A program made the position numbers and the translations under genes. The notes beneath the pieces are model-generated. The model made no database searches. It saw nothing but the letters and a program-made list of their open reading frames with translations, and was not told the DNA's origin. A DNA stretch of 64,000 bases from Flavobacterium sp. A45 (GTDB taxonomy: Bacteria > Bacteroidota > Bacteroidia > Flavobacteriales > Flavobacteriaceae). Below, one piece after another: positions 47,088-56,185 of this stretch (positions are counted from its first letter, which is position 1; every line of letters begins with the position of its first letter). Location of the stretch: positions 1 through 64,000 of the forward strand of contig NZ_MUNX01000059.1 in NCBI RefSeq assembly GCF_002001005.1, given 5' to 3'.

Positions 47088-48758
47088 TTATTTTTTACTT
47101 CTCTTAATTATTTTAACCCCATCCGTATGCACATTGGTCTTTATACTCACCACATAAATTCCTTCCGGATAATTGCTTAAATCGACAGGAACTGTTCGAC
47201 TTTTTATTTCAAATTGCTGTAACTGTCTCCCCATAAGGTCATAAACAGATGCTGTTCCTTTCTCAAAATCGTAGCCTACAATAATGTTAGTAAAAGTGGT
47301 TGCTGGATTGGGTATGGCCTCGATTTTGACTTTTACCTCTTCCGGTTTTTGTTTGTCTTTCAATTTTACAACCCAAAAATCATTTCCACCAATAGCCGAA
47401 TTTTTATCTTGTGAGGATTTGGAATTTGAAGTTCCCGCAAGCAAGTAACCGCCATCTCTGGTCTCAATGAGTTTTCGCAATATGTCTTCTCCTTTACTTC
47501 CTACAGTTTTTTTCCAGAGCTCTTCTCCTGAGTCACTAATCTTCAAGGCGATATAATCGTTTATCCCTTCCTTGTCCCCAACCACTTTCAATAATTGCAA
47601 ACCACCTTTCGTTCCTTGAGTACTTTCACTTTGGGCATACCCTCCAATCAAAAAGGTATGATCGTCATTTTCTACCAGTGAGGTCAGAATATCGACTTTG
47701 CCAAAATCGTAGGTTTTACTCCAGACTATTTCTCCTTTTTCATTCATTTTCATCACCCAGTAGTCGGTTCCGTTGCTCACAGTGCCGCCCAAAAAAGTAA
47801 GTGCACTGGTACTGTTCGAATTCCCACCAGTTATATAGCCGCCATCCTGGGTTTGATGGATCACATACAACTGATTGTCTCCATTTCCTCCATATGTTTT
47901 TTGCCATTCTATTTCACCGAGATTGTCAATTTTTAAAATCCAATAATCCCCAATGCCGTTGTTTTCATCTGTTTTATCTCCAGAACGCGGCGAATTAGAG
48001 TACCCTCCTAAAATATAGCCTCCATCTGTAGTTTGTTCCATACTTCTAAGTATGTCTGCGTATTCTCCACCATATGTTTTTTGCCATTGTACAACTCCTG
48101 TATTGTCAAGTTTTACTACCCAATAATCCATATTGCCTCTACATTTTTCCGTTTTACCTGTTAAGTCAGGTTTTACATCAATTGTTCCTTTTTCTGTAAT
48201 GTCTGTTTTAGGGCTTAATGTACTGCTGGAAGAACCGCCGAGCATGTAACCGCCATCGAGCGTTTGAAAAGCGCATAACAGTTCATCCTGACCATTGCCT
48301 CCAATAGTCTTTTGCCATTGTTCTTCTCCTTTTGCATTGAGCTTTATGACCCAAAAATCGGTGATCCCTTTGCAGTTTTCTTTTTTGTTGCCAATACCGT
48401 CTTTTGAAGTCTGAGGACTGTTTGAGGTGCCAGCCAGAATAAAGCCGCCGTCCTTCGTGTTTTTGATGCTTTGAAGTAAATCGAAACCACTGCCTCCAAG
48501 GCTTTTCTGCCAGTCGAGGTCTCCTTTCTCGTCCATTTTCCAAATCCAGTAATCTAGGTCGCCATGATTGTCTTCGCTCTTGTTTCCCGTTTTATCAGAC
48601 AAGGAACTTCCGGCTAAAATAAATCCATAATCAGCTGTGGGTTGTGCATCAAAAAGGTAATCGGCATGGATTCCGCCATAAGATTTTTCCCAAATGATAT
48701 CTTGAGATTGGGTAAAACAAGAATAAAAAAGTAATAGTAGGAGTAATTTTTTTTTCAT
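47088..48758 (-). CDS. T9SS-secreted repeat (beta-propeller-like) protein
   Basis: A 556-residue protein with a signal peptide (MKKKLLLLLLFYSCFTQSQ). It has about seven repeats of the form WQKTYGG...QTTDGGYILGG.SNS, with DYWVVKLD/N strands, as in secreted propeller-like domains. The end is a type A sorting domain (KIEAIPNPATTFTNIIV...GIYVVSIKTN...KIIKRSKK). It is the first gene of the RHS operon; its stop lies 10 bp before the next start. It may anchor or present the RHS proteins at the cell surface, which is inference from position. Confidence 0.82.
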   Translation of the reverse strand: MKKKLLLLLLFYSCFTQSQDIIWEKSYGGIHADYLFDAQPTADYGFILAGSSLSDKTGNKSEDNHGDLDYWIWKMDEKGDLDWQKSLGGSGFDLLQSIKNTKDGGFILAGTSNSPQTSKDGIGNKKENCKGITDFWVIKLNAKGEEQWQKTIGGNGQDELLCAFQTLDGGYMLGGSSSSTLSPKTDITEKGTIDVKPDLTGKTEKCRGNMDYWVVKLDNTGVVQWQKTYGGEYADILRSMEQTTDGGYILGGYSNSPRSGDKTDENNGIGDYWILKIDNLGEIEWQKTYGGNGDNQLYVIHQTQDGGYITGGNSNSTSALTFLGGTVSNGTDYWVMKMNEKGEIVWSKTYDFGKVDILTSLVENDDHTFLIGGYAQSESTQGTKGGLQLLKVVGDKEGINDYIALKISDSGEELWKKTVGSKGEDILRKLIETRDGGYLLAGTSNSKSSQDKNSAIGGNDFWVVKLKDKQKPEEVKVKIEAIPNPATTFTNIIVGYDFEKGTASVYDLMGRQLQQFEIKSRTVPVDLSNYPEGIYVVSIKTNVHTDGVKIIKRSKK

Positions 48759-49143
48759 AGATTAGATTTAGAGGGCAATAAATAGACATAACCTGTTTTA
48801 AAACTAGAAGTTGTAATTTTATGTTAATAGCTTGTTAATTTTTAACAGAATATTTGCAATTATATGCTTTCTATTTCACCTACACAATACCCACTTTTAG
48901 TGATATTTTAATTAAAAAAATAAGCAAAAAGACTACCAAATAATAAAAAATACACATTACAACCCTACAAATGAGTTATTTAACTAATAAAAAAAAAATT
49001 ACCCAATTAAGTCACTATAATAAAAAAGCAATTCATATCAACTTAAATTAAGCCAAACTACCATAAATAAATAAATACCTCAAAAAAACTAATAAATTCC
49101 CGAATTCAACACCACTCCTTTAGTTTCCAAAAAGGATATAATA
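48759..49143. other. AT-rich divergent intergenic region
   Basis: About 385 bp between the divergent T9SS/RHS operon and the AraC-type regulator. It is very AT-rich with several poly-A runs and no coding frame. No exact TAnnTTTG box was found for the minus-strand operon. Confidence 0.5.
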
Positions 49144-49151
49144 TAATTTTG
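49124..49151 (+). promoter_or_regulatory. promoter of the PAS/AraC regulator
   Basis: TAATTTTG (49144-49151) is an exact -7 TAnnTTTG box 33 bp before the ATG at 49185. A TTT core at 49124-49126 gives a 17-nt spacer for a weak -33 element. Confidence 0.5.
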
Positions 49152-49184
49152 TTCATCTTCACACATACTCATCACTGCAACTAG

Positions 49185-50096
49185 ATGAACAGCCCAATCC
49201 AACAAAAAGTAAAAAACATCTACCAGATGCTGTTCGAAATGGCAACGGGCAATCTTACATTCAGGATACTAGGGAAAACAGAAAATAATCCGTTGGATGA
49301 ACTCGCAGCAATGCTCAACACCTTTGCCGAAAAAATGGAATTAGTAGTCTCTCAGTGCGGCTACATGAAACCACATTATACGTATCAAAGTTTGGTTCAG
49401 TCCACAATTATTCTCGACAAAAACTTCACGATTAAGAGCTTCAGCGAAAATATACCTAGCCTTCTAGAACACAAGCCAAACAAACTTTTAGAATTAGGCT
49501 TTCACGAAATATTGGCAAAACACTCCATTCCATTATGGGACACCATCAAAGCCGAAGCATCAACCACTAAAACAACACCCACAACCGTCCAATTCATATT
49601 TATCACACAAAGCCAACACTTGGTTCCCTCCTACTGTACCGTTTCAAGATTGCTGTATAGCAATAGGATTATCATCAACTCCATTACAACAATTCTTCAG
49701 GATAACCTGCCAGAAGCAACAAGCATACCAAAAAACAAAGACCATAACCAATCAGATGCAGTCCTGATTCAAAACGTCCATACCTACATTTTAAAAAACT
49801 TAGAAAATCCTTTACCAAGCACAAACGAATTGTCTAAAATGTTCAATGTAAACGAATTCAAATTGAAAGACAGCTTTAGACATTTTTTCAACACCAGTAT
49901 CTATCAATTTTATACAGAAGAAAGACTAAAAAAAGCGCACCTGCTAATCCTACAAACCAGCATCCCACTCAAAGAAATCGCATTCATCAGCGGATACAAT
50001 GACTACACCAACTTCTACAAAGCATTCAAAAAACGATTTGATTATGCACCAAGCGAATTGAAGCGTGAGAACATCGAGGATAATAATACCTTTTAA
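49185..50096 (+). CDS. AraC-type regulator with HAMP/PAS-like N-terminus
   Basis: A 303-residue protein. The N-terminus (NIYQMLFEMATGNLTFRI...DELAAMLNTFAEKM) resembles a soluble HAMP-like helix pair. The middle (~65-185; STIILDKNFTIKSFSENIPSLL) is PAS-like. The C-terminal ~100 residues are an AraC double HTH (NELSKMFNVNEFKLKDSFRHFF; LKEIAFISGYNDYTNFYKAFKKRF; YAPSEL). It lies upstream of a MauE-like gene, with phased GAAAAACACTT boxes between, making it the best candidate for their binding protein. The ligand is unknown. The AraC call is firm; the N-terminal domain calls are tentative. Confidence 0.85.
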   Translation: MNSPIQQKVKNIYQMLFEMATGNLTFRILGKTENNPLDELAAMLNTFAEKMELVVSQCGYMKPHYTYQSLVQSTIILDKNFTIKSFSENIPSLLEHKPNKLLELGFHEILAKHSIPLWDTIKAEASTTKTTPTTVQFIFITQSQHLVPSYCTVSRLLYSNRIIINSITTILQDNLPEATSIPKNKDHNQSDAVLIQNVHTYILKNLENPLPSTNELSKMFNVNEFKLKDSFRHFFNTSIYQFYTEERLKKAHLLILQTSIPLKEIAFISGYNDYTNFYKAFKKRFDYAPSELKRENIEDNNTF

Positions 50097-50156
50097 AATA
50101 TAAAACGATCCAAATTAAATCAACAGCAGAAATAAAATAATTAAAACTTCTTTGGT

Positions 50157-50540
50157 CGCCCTTATATTTTTATTCCAAAAAATCGCGGTAAGGATTTGAG
50201 CGCTGGCCGCTGGGAGTGACCCCCTAGCGAAGCGGCTGGGGTCACGATAGAACAAACCGAATGAAGTGAGGTTCATCTAACACCAATAAAAATAAAAGCT
50301 AAGTGAGATAAATCCGCACAATGATTTTTGGAATAAAAATATTCTAGGCTTGAAATCGAAGATTCATGAATACCAAAAAAACAATATTAACCCATGAATA
50401 TTTTTTGTTTCTTTTGAAATCATAGATTCACGAACACCAATAAATCATTAACTCGTGAGTAATCAAGACAAATCGAAGATTCAGCGAACACCACTTAAAA
50501 GAAAAATTAAGTGAGCTAAAAGAAAAAGAGCCCTTCAATA
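50157..50540. repeat. structured repeat, copy A
   Basis: First of two related units. It starts CGCCCTTATATTTTT, with arms 50164-50184 and 50323-50342 complementary over 20 pairs (one bulge). Inside, GTGACCCC/GGGGTCAC form a perfect 8-bp stem around 50215-50243, then ACCGAATGAAGTGAGGTTC. A shared tail follows (GGCTTGAAATCGAAGATTC, later CGAAGATTCAGCGAACACCA). No coding frame fits it. Confidence 0.75.
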
Positions 50541-50575
50541 AAAACAAAAATAAACTAATGAAAACGTCCTCTTCC

Positions 50576-51005
50576 CGCCCTTATATTTTTAAAGACAAAA
50601 TAACGATAAAGATTTGCGTGCTGGCCGTAGGGAGTGACCCCCGAGTCGAGTGTGAAACACGAGCGGCTGGGGCCACGATAGGACAAACCGAATGAAGTGA
50701 GGTTCATCGAACACCAATAAAAATAAGAGCCAAGTGAGATAAATCTGTTTGATTATTTTATCTTTAAAAATATTGTAGGCTTGAAATCGAAGATTCACGA
50801 ATACCAAAAATCAATACTAACCCATGAATATTTTTTTGTTACTTTTTTCATCAAGGAAAAAAGTAAAAATGCTCCTATTTAGCTAAAAACATGTTGTGTT
50901 CCTCAACGTTTAATATTTTGTTTCTTTTACATCAAGACAAATCGAAGATTCAGTGAACACCACTTAAAACAAAAATTAAGTAGCTAAAAGTAAAAATGCC
51001 CTTCG
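50576..51005. repeat. structured repeat, copy B
   Basis: Second unit, aligned along its length with copy A. Its arms, 50583-50602 and 50754-50773, pair over 19 of 20 positions, although roughly half of the arm bases differ from copy A; pairing is conserved while sequence is not. The inner hairpin is enlarged (GTGT-GAA-ACAC) and one stem base is changed. The tail repeats CGAAGATTCAGTGAACACCA. A short minus-strand frame here is judged spurious. Confidence 0.75.
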
Positions 51006-51058
51006 ATTAAGGCTTCATATCCTATCAGTACCCCTTTCTTCAGAAACTTTCATACCGT

Positions 51059-51119
51059 GAAAAACACTTGTTTTTAGCGAAAAACACTTATTATCCATGT
51101 CTTAAAGTGAAAAACACTT
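51059..51119 (+). promoter_or_regulatory. three phased GAAAAACACTT boxes
   Basis: GAAAAACACTT occurs at 51059-51069, 51079-51089 and 51109-51119, with start-to-start distances of 20 and 30 bp (two and three helical turns). The third is part of the palindrome AAGTG-AAAAA-CACTT. They lie 140-200 bp before the MauE-like start codon and look like a regulator-binding array. Confidence 0.65.
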
Positions 51120-51260
51120 ACAATTTAAAATTCCAACAATCCAACAATCTAAAAATCTACAAAAGAAGCACTCCCCTTTTGCATACTAAAATTCCCAATA
51201 CGCAAACAACTATCAATTTAGTAAACAGAACTTTACAACGCAAAACCAAAAGACCAAACC

Positions 51261-52793
51261 ATGAAACTACCTGTTTCCCAAAAAAACAAAATAGCAGAAT
51301 TCATCTGCTACCTCTACATACTCTTATTTACGTATGCTGCCGTTAGCAAAATACTTGATTTCGAAAATTTTCAGGTACAGCTTGGGCAATCTCCATTACT
51401 CAGTGCTTTTGCAGCTTATATTTCATACTTAGTTCCAATAATAGAATTGTTAATCGTAATACTGTTTGTATTTCCGCGATTTCGCTTTGTAGCACTCTTT
51501 GCTTCTTTTAATATGATGCTACTGTTTACAGCATACATTTTCATTATTCTAAATTTCAGCTCATTTATTCCTTGTTCCTGTGGTGGTATCCTCGAAAAAT
51601 TGGGATGGAAAGAACATCTGTTATTCAATATTGTATTCATCATCTTGGCAATCCTTGGAATGCTGATACTAAGTAAATCGGTACCAAAGGGGTGCATTAT
51701 TTCAAAACCTCGCAATCTAATCATTATACTCACGGTTTCTGCTGTATTCAGTATAGCAATCATAGTAGGACTGTTCTTGGTGTCCGAAAATATAACCCGC
51801 TATCACAATAAATTCACAAGGCGTTTTCCTCATTTCCCGGCAGTAAAAGCAAGGGAATACGATCTGCAATTAAACTCCTATTACATCGCTGGTACAAATC
51901 AAAACAAGGTATATCTCGGTAATACCACCGCACAATTATTAGTAACCGTGCTGGATTCCAGCTTACAAACAAAAGCACAGTATCAAATAAAATTAGACAA
52001 CAAAAACCTTCCATTCAGATCAGTAAAAATTAAAGTGGCAGGACCTTATTTCTATGTGTACGACGGTACTGTCCCCTGCATATTCAAAGGAAATATCAGC
52101 GACTGGAAAGCAAAACTGGTAAAAAAAGGAGGCGAATACTTTTCACTCGCAGAGCCTATGGATGCAGGTATATTGGCGGTACGCACACAAAAGCGCGGCA
52201 GTGGCGAAAGCATTATGGCTGCATTGGATTTGCGTGATACTGCCAAGACAAAGCTTAATCCAGCAATTTTACAAAAACAAATGGACGGACTTTTTGATAC
52301 AGACGGCAGGATGGTCTACAGTAGACAGCTCAACCGGCTTGTTTATTTATATGCCTACCGCAACCAGTACACGGTGGCTGATGCAAATTTAACCATTGAT
52401 TATAGGGGAAACACTATAGATACAATCAGCCATGCTAACCTCAACATTGTTTCTATTAAGAGCCGAAACCAAAAGAAAATGGGAAAACGGCCGCTGTTGG
52501 TCAATAAAGACTGTGCGGTATTCAACAACCTGCTCTTTGTCAATTCTGGAATACCAGGGCGCTATGAAAACATTAAAGTATGGAAACAGGCAAGCATAAT
52601 AGACCTGTATGATCTTACAGGAAACAGCTATATCCTAAGCTTTTATATCTACAATGAAGAGAACGCCAAAATGAAAAGCTTTGTCGTACAGGATTCTGTA
52701 TTGTATGCACTGATCGGTAATCGCATCGTTAGGTACAATCTAAGCAAATCAATTACCAAAAATTATCAAAACAGTATAAAAGATATAAAATAA
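51261..52793 (+). CDS. MauE/DoxX-type redox-associated membrane protein
   Basis: A 510-residue protein. The first ~185 residues hold about five hydrophobic helices in the MauE/DoxX pattern (EFICYLYILLFTYAAVSKILDF...). A CxC pair (C105, C107 in FIPCSCGGILEKLGW) sits in a loop where MauE-like proteins carry redox cysteines. The remaining ~310 residues are a beta-rich extracytoplasmic domain without a family I can name. MauE-type proteins support disulfide formation in small cysteine-rich partners. The four-cysteine secreted protein encoded 270 bp downstream is the obvious candidate. Confidence 0.82.
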   Translation: MKLPVSQKNKIAEFICYLYILLFTYAAVSKILDFENFQVQLGQSPLLSAFAAYISYLVPIIELLIVILFVFPRFRFVALFASFNMMLLFTAYIFIILNFSSFIPCSCGGILEKLGWKEHLLFNIVFIILAILGMLILSKSVPKGCIISKPRNLIIILTVSAVFSIAIIVGLFLVSENITRYHNKFTRRFPHFPAVKAREYDLQLNSYYIAGTNQNKVYLGNTTAQLLVTVLDSSLQTKAQYQIKLDNKNLPFRSVKIKVAGPYFYVYDGTVPCIFKGNISDWKAKLVKKGGEYFSLAEPMDAGILAVRTQKRGSGESIMAALDLRDTAKTKLNPAILQKQMDGLFDTDGRMVYSRQLNRLVYLYAYRNQYTVADANLTIDYRGNTIDTISHANLNIVSIKSRNQKKMGKRPLLVNKDCAVFNNLLFVNSGIPGRYENIKVWKQASIIDLYDLTGNSYILSFYIYNEENAKMKSFVVQDSVLYALIGNRIVRYNLSKSITKNYQNSIKDIK

Positions 52794-52828
52794 CATACAA
52801 GAAAGCAACGGACTAATCAAGGAAATTA

Positions 52829-52887
52829 ATTTGTGAAAATTTGTGCAATTTGTGGCTAATACTATTTTTTACATAGTATGGACTATG
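52829..52887 (+). repeat. phased TTTGTG words and a CATAGT hairpin
   Basis: TTGTG recurs at 52831, 52841 and 52850, about one helical turn apart. CATAGT-ATGG-ACTATG (52872-52887) is a perfect 6-bp hairpin. Both lie in the 270-bp gap before the small cysteine protein. I recall similar TTTGTG text in other flavobacterial intergenic regions, so it may be a common repeat. Confidence 0.35.
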
Positions 52888-53064
52888 AGAGAAGTGAAAC
52901 GCCTACCAAACTCTTTTTTTAAACACTATAAATTCTATGTTTCTATGTGTTAAAAATAATTACACAAAGGGTTATATACATATAAAAATCTATTGGCCAA
53001 GTAGCAGGGATAAGATCGAAAACCTGTAAAAAAGAGTAGATCATAAATTCTAAATTTTACTACA

Positions 53065-53337
53065 ATGAAAACAACATTTTTAAATTTAGTGACGCCAATT
53101 GCTGTGATTGCAGTGGGATTGGCAGGAGCATTGTCAACTAATGCAGCGGAAAAAAGCGAAAGCAGATTCGCACCGGTAATGGGCTACAGACATATAGTCG
53201 CAGCCATACCATGTCAGGCAGAACAGACGTGTTCCAACAGTGGTACTTACATTTGTAAGGCGGATAGTGATGACGCTAATCTCTATGCAAAATCGGGTAA
53301 TTCATGCGAAACGCTGCTGTTTAGAGATACAGAATAG
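53065..53337 (+). CDS. small secreted four-cysteine protein (DUF6520-like)
   Basis: A 90-residue precursor. A hydrophobic signal region (LNLVTPIAVIAVGLAGALSTNAAE, cleavage near residue 27) leaves a ~63-residue mature part with four cysteines (C50, C56, C64, C81), enough for two disulfides. The look matches what I know as DUF6520 proteins in Flavobacteriia, which often sit beside MauE/DoxX genes. A strong terminator follows 20 bp later, so it may form its own transcript or end the MauE one. Function is unknown; it could be a secreted redox, signalling or bacteriocin-like peptide. Confidence 0.75.
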   Translation: MKTTFLNLVTPIAVIAVGLAGALSTNAAEKSESRFAPVMGYRHIVAAIPCQAEQTCSNSGTYICKADSDDANLYAKSGNSCETLLFRDTE

Positions 53338-53356
53338 CTAAAAGCTAGTTTAAGAT

Positions 53357-53395
53357 AATGCCGTCTGAATAATGTCCAGACGGCATTGTTTTTTT
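53357..53395 (+). terminator. strong terminator after the cysteine protein
   Basis: AATGCCGTCTG (53357-53367) and CAGACGGCATT (53377-53387) form a perfect 11-bp stem with a 9-nt loop, followed by GTTTTTTT. It is the clearest intrinsic terminator in the window. Confidence 0.9.
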
Positions 53396-53504
53396 AACTC
53401 ATTCAATTTAGACAAAACACAAATGTAAATTAGTCCACTGGCTCCCTATAACCTGCAATTATACCAATAGTGAATATAAATCTCTTAACTTAATGACACT
53501 GGCT

Positions 53505-53538
53505 CCCCTCTCCTTCGGAGAGGGGCTGGGGGGGTGAG
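53505..53538. repeat. REP-like GC hairpin with G-rich tail
   Basis: CCCCTCTCC-TTC-GGAGAGGGG is a perfect 9-bp stem, followed by CTGGGGGGGTGAGG. It lies between the terminator and the convergent S9 peptidase end. I recall this type of sequence as a dispersed intergenic repeat in Bacteroidota. Confidence 0.6.
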
Positions 53539-53556
53539 GATAAGCTTGTGGCAATG

Positions 53557-56175
53557 CTATTGCGCTACAGTCATCCATGGCATCAACGGTTCATTTTTTA
53601 AATAATGTCCAAACCATTCTTGAATACGTTTCGTTAGATCTATTTGATACTGTTCTTTCAACAGTGCATGACCTTCCTCAGGATAGATAAGCATCGTGTG
53701 CGTTTTTCCAAGCCTTCTCAAAGCAAGATAATATTCAATGCTTTGATAATAATTAACATGCCGGTCTTCCCCTCCTGTCCAGGACAATAACGGCGTTTTC
53801 ACCTTTGCGGCATGCAGTACCGATGAATTCCTTAAGTAGCTGTCAGTGTCTTCAAACAATGATTTACCTATCCGCAGTTGGTCGTATTCCGACCTCCAAA
53901 AATCAGGCTTAAGGTAGTTGCCCCCAATATACAGATAAGTGCTCACCAAATCAGTCCATGCCGCTCCGGCAACTGCCGTGGCAAATCGATCCGTTTGAGT
54001 AATGATAAAACCGGTTGCATAGCCTCCAAAGGAATGCCCAATCAGTCCAATTTTCTTTGGGTCAACTAAACCCTTTGCAATTACAGCATCAGTTGCGGCT
54101 AAGACACACGAGGTGGCAGATTTTCCCACTTCCCCCACATCGAAAACAATATCAGGTAACAGTACAAAATAACCCTGTGTGGAAAAATTGCAGATATTGA
54201 ACCCACCCTCTTCAAATATGCTGGGATTAATATAATCATGAAAATACTGAAATTGCCGCTGATAAATAGAGACCAACATCGGATAGTGCTTTCCAATCTG
54301 AAAATGGGCTGGATAAATAAGCACGCCAGATAACTTTTTTTCGTTAACAGTATAATGGATTTGCTCTGCTTTTCCCCAATAATAATGCTGTTGTTGCATA
54401 TTACTTTGTATTACTTCGCTGGCAGCTGTTTTAAAATCCGGTTTAAATAACAGCCGCGGTGCGCATTCATAACTTTGCTCCACATACAAAAAAGCATCAC
54501 TATAAGCTGCCTTGATAAACTGGTTGGTTTTCTTGGCTTCCCAAACTAGAGCCTTTTCTCCTTCCCTTTTTTTCCATAAATAATAGCCGCTGGAGCCTGT
54601 GCTTTTTTCATTTGCTTCCAGAATCCATTGATCATCCAAATCAAATTCTCCGGTTCTCAGATCATGTGGCTCATTTATGGATTCTTGTTCGGGATTGATT
54701 GGTTTTATTCTAAAACTAATCCCCTTTTCTCTGCCGTGGGTCAATCGGACTCTCGTAAAACCATCTGGGGAAACCTCCCAAATATCAAACTCGTCATACA
54801 GCAGTATCGATTGGTCATTGGTGGTCCAGCCCGGGTTGCCATAAGCCATTGCATCACTCGGCTTATCGTGCCGTTCATTAAAAAAAGAAACAGGTAAATT
54901 TTTAGTAATGTTGGTATGGGTTTGCCTGGCAATATCATACACCCACCAATTCTTGTCTTTTGTATACGAAACATACTTGCCTTGAGGAGACATCAGTAAT
55001 GTAAAAACATCACCACTCTGTTTTTCAAGCATCAAGTTTGTTTTGCCAGTTAACAGTTCGGTAATGTAAAGATCACGCTTTCCGTCATAATTGGACTGGG
55101 GTTCATAAGCTAGCGGATCATAACTTATGGCATAAGTAAAGTCACCATTCAAAACGCCCTCTGGAAGTTTCCTGTTTGTGATTTGCATAAAGCGGTTGCT
55201 TTTAGGCCACCACACCGCTAATTTTTGCCGTTGCGCTGGCGTTCCAAAAAGATGCTTATTCGGATATAATAACTTATCAGCTGCATTCCATATCTGTACA
55301 GTCGTTTTCGTAGTTTCCGGCTTCACAGCATTTTCCTCCACTTCAAAAAAGAGGCGTTCACCGTCTTTGGACAGCATAATTTGGTTATTGCGCATTGCAA
55401 TTTGCATCTCCTTTGGAAAATCTTCCCGATGCTCTGTATCAAAAACAAATAGCTTTTTTTCGCCGGTATCATAATAAAACAGCTTAGCATTGGTAATGCC
55501 TGCTTGCATAAAAGCAATGCTTTTGCCCCTCCAGCTAAGGTTTTGAAACCCTATACTGCTGTCGGAAACAATGGTATGCTTCACGATGGTATTTCCAAGG
55601 TGCAGCATACCAACGGTATACTTTTTTACCGAATCACTACAAAACAACAAGGCATTCCCTGTGGCATCCAGTTTCCAGCTGCTTATGCCGGCAATGCGTT
55701 CAACGGTTCTGTTTTTCATGTCTTTAATCACCAGTTGGCTATTGTCCCCAGATTGCTTTAAAAATTGCAGCAGGTACCTTCTGTTGGCGGTAAAAGCAAA
55801 ATGGGTAACTTTTGGAGTGTAATGCAGCTCGCCTGTCACTAAATTTTGCAGCGCGAGCGTATCATGCATTTTACAGCCAAACCATTGCTCTCCATTAAAC
55901 TGTCCAGCAATACCACTTGGAAAAGCATGGGTTTTTCCGCTAGTCGTGCTTTTGATAAAAAGCGTGTCTTTCTTTGATTCATACTGCAGCAGGTAACTTG
56001 CCCACTGGCCCTTATCGGAAATAGTTCTGGCTCGTAAAGTACTCCATAAATGGTAATCGGCAGCCGTAAGGGCTCTTTTAGATTGTGCCTTCCCCATTAG
56101 GGGAAAGCACAATAAAAAACAAATACTGCAAAACCAGAAGCTAAAACAGGGATAAGCCATCAATCTTTTTTTCAT
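53557..56175 (-). CDS. S9 family (prolyl oligopeptidase-type) peptidase
   Basis: An 872-residue protein from the ATG at 56175, chosen because the signal peptide (MKKRLMAYPCFSF...GKAQ) starts there. An in-frame ATG at 56199 would overlap the SusD-like gene. A long beta-propeller-like region (~35-600) precedes an alpha/beta-hydrolase domain. The catalytic triad is visible: S715 in GHSFGGY, D804 in GGEDRH and H836 in EEGHALL. Such enzymes cut short peptides in the periplasm. Its position after RagA/RagB homologues suggests it degrades peptides imported through them. Its start is just inside the SusD-like gene's 3' end, implying coupling. Confidence 0.9.
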   Translation of the reverse strand: MKKRLMAYPCFSFWFCSICFLLCFPLMGKAQSKRALTAADYHLWSTLRARTISDKGQWASYLLQYESKKDTLFIKSTTSGKTHAFPSGIAGQFNGEQWFGCKMHDTLALQNLVTGELHYTPKVTHFAFTANRRYLLQFLKQSGDNSQLVIKDMKNRTVERIAGISSWKLDATGNALLFCSDSVKKYTVGMLHLGNTIVKHTIVSDSSIGFQNLSWRGKSIAFMQAGITNAKLFYYDTGEKKLFVFDTEHREDFPKEMQIAMRNNQIMLSKDGERLFFEVEENAVKPETTKTTVQIWNAADKLLYPNKHLFGTPAQRQKLAVWWPKSNRFMQITNRKLPEGVLNGDFTYAISYDPLAYEPQSNYDGKRDLYITELLTGKTNLMLEKQSGDVFTLLMSPQGKYVSYTKDKNWWVYDIARQTHTNITKNLPVSFFNERHDKPSDAMAYGNPGWTTNDQSILLYDEFDIWEVSPDGFTRVRLTHGREKGISFRIKPINPEQESINEPHDLRTGEFDLDDQWILEANEKSTGSSGYYLWKKREGEKALVWEAKKTNQFIKAAYSDAFLYVEQSYECAPRLLFKPDFKTAASEVIQSNMQQQHYYWGKAEQIHYTVNEKKLSGVLIYPAHFQIGKHYPMLVSIYQRQFQYFHDYINPSIFEEGGFNICNFSTQGYFVLLPDIVFDVGEVGKSATSCVLAATDAVIAKGLVDPKKIGLIGHSFGGYATGFIITQTDRFATAVAGAAWTDLVSTYLYIGGNYLKPDFWRSEYDQLRIGKSLFEDTDSYLRNSSVLHAAKVKTPLLSWTGGEDRHVNYYQSIEYYLALRRLGKTHTMLIYPEEGHALLKEQYQIDLTKRIQEWFGHYLKNEPLMPWMTVAQ

Positions 56176-56185
56176 GACATTTATT

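Noticed and set aside
50589..50807. 72-residue minus-strand frame in the intergenic repeats
   Set aside because: It lies wholly within structured repeat B and has no counterpart frame kept in copy A.
51068..51346. 92-residue plus-strand frame before the MauE-like gene
   Set aside because: It crosses the phased regulatory boxes and overlaps the true MauE start in another frame; composition is not protein-like.
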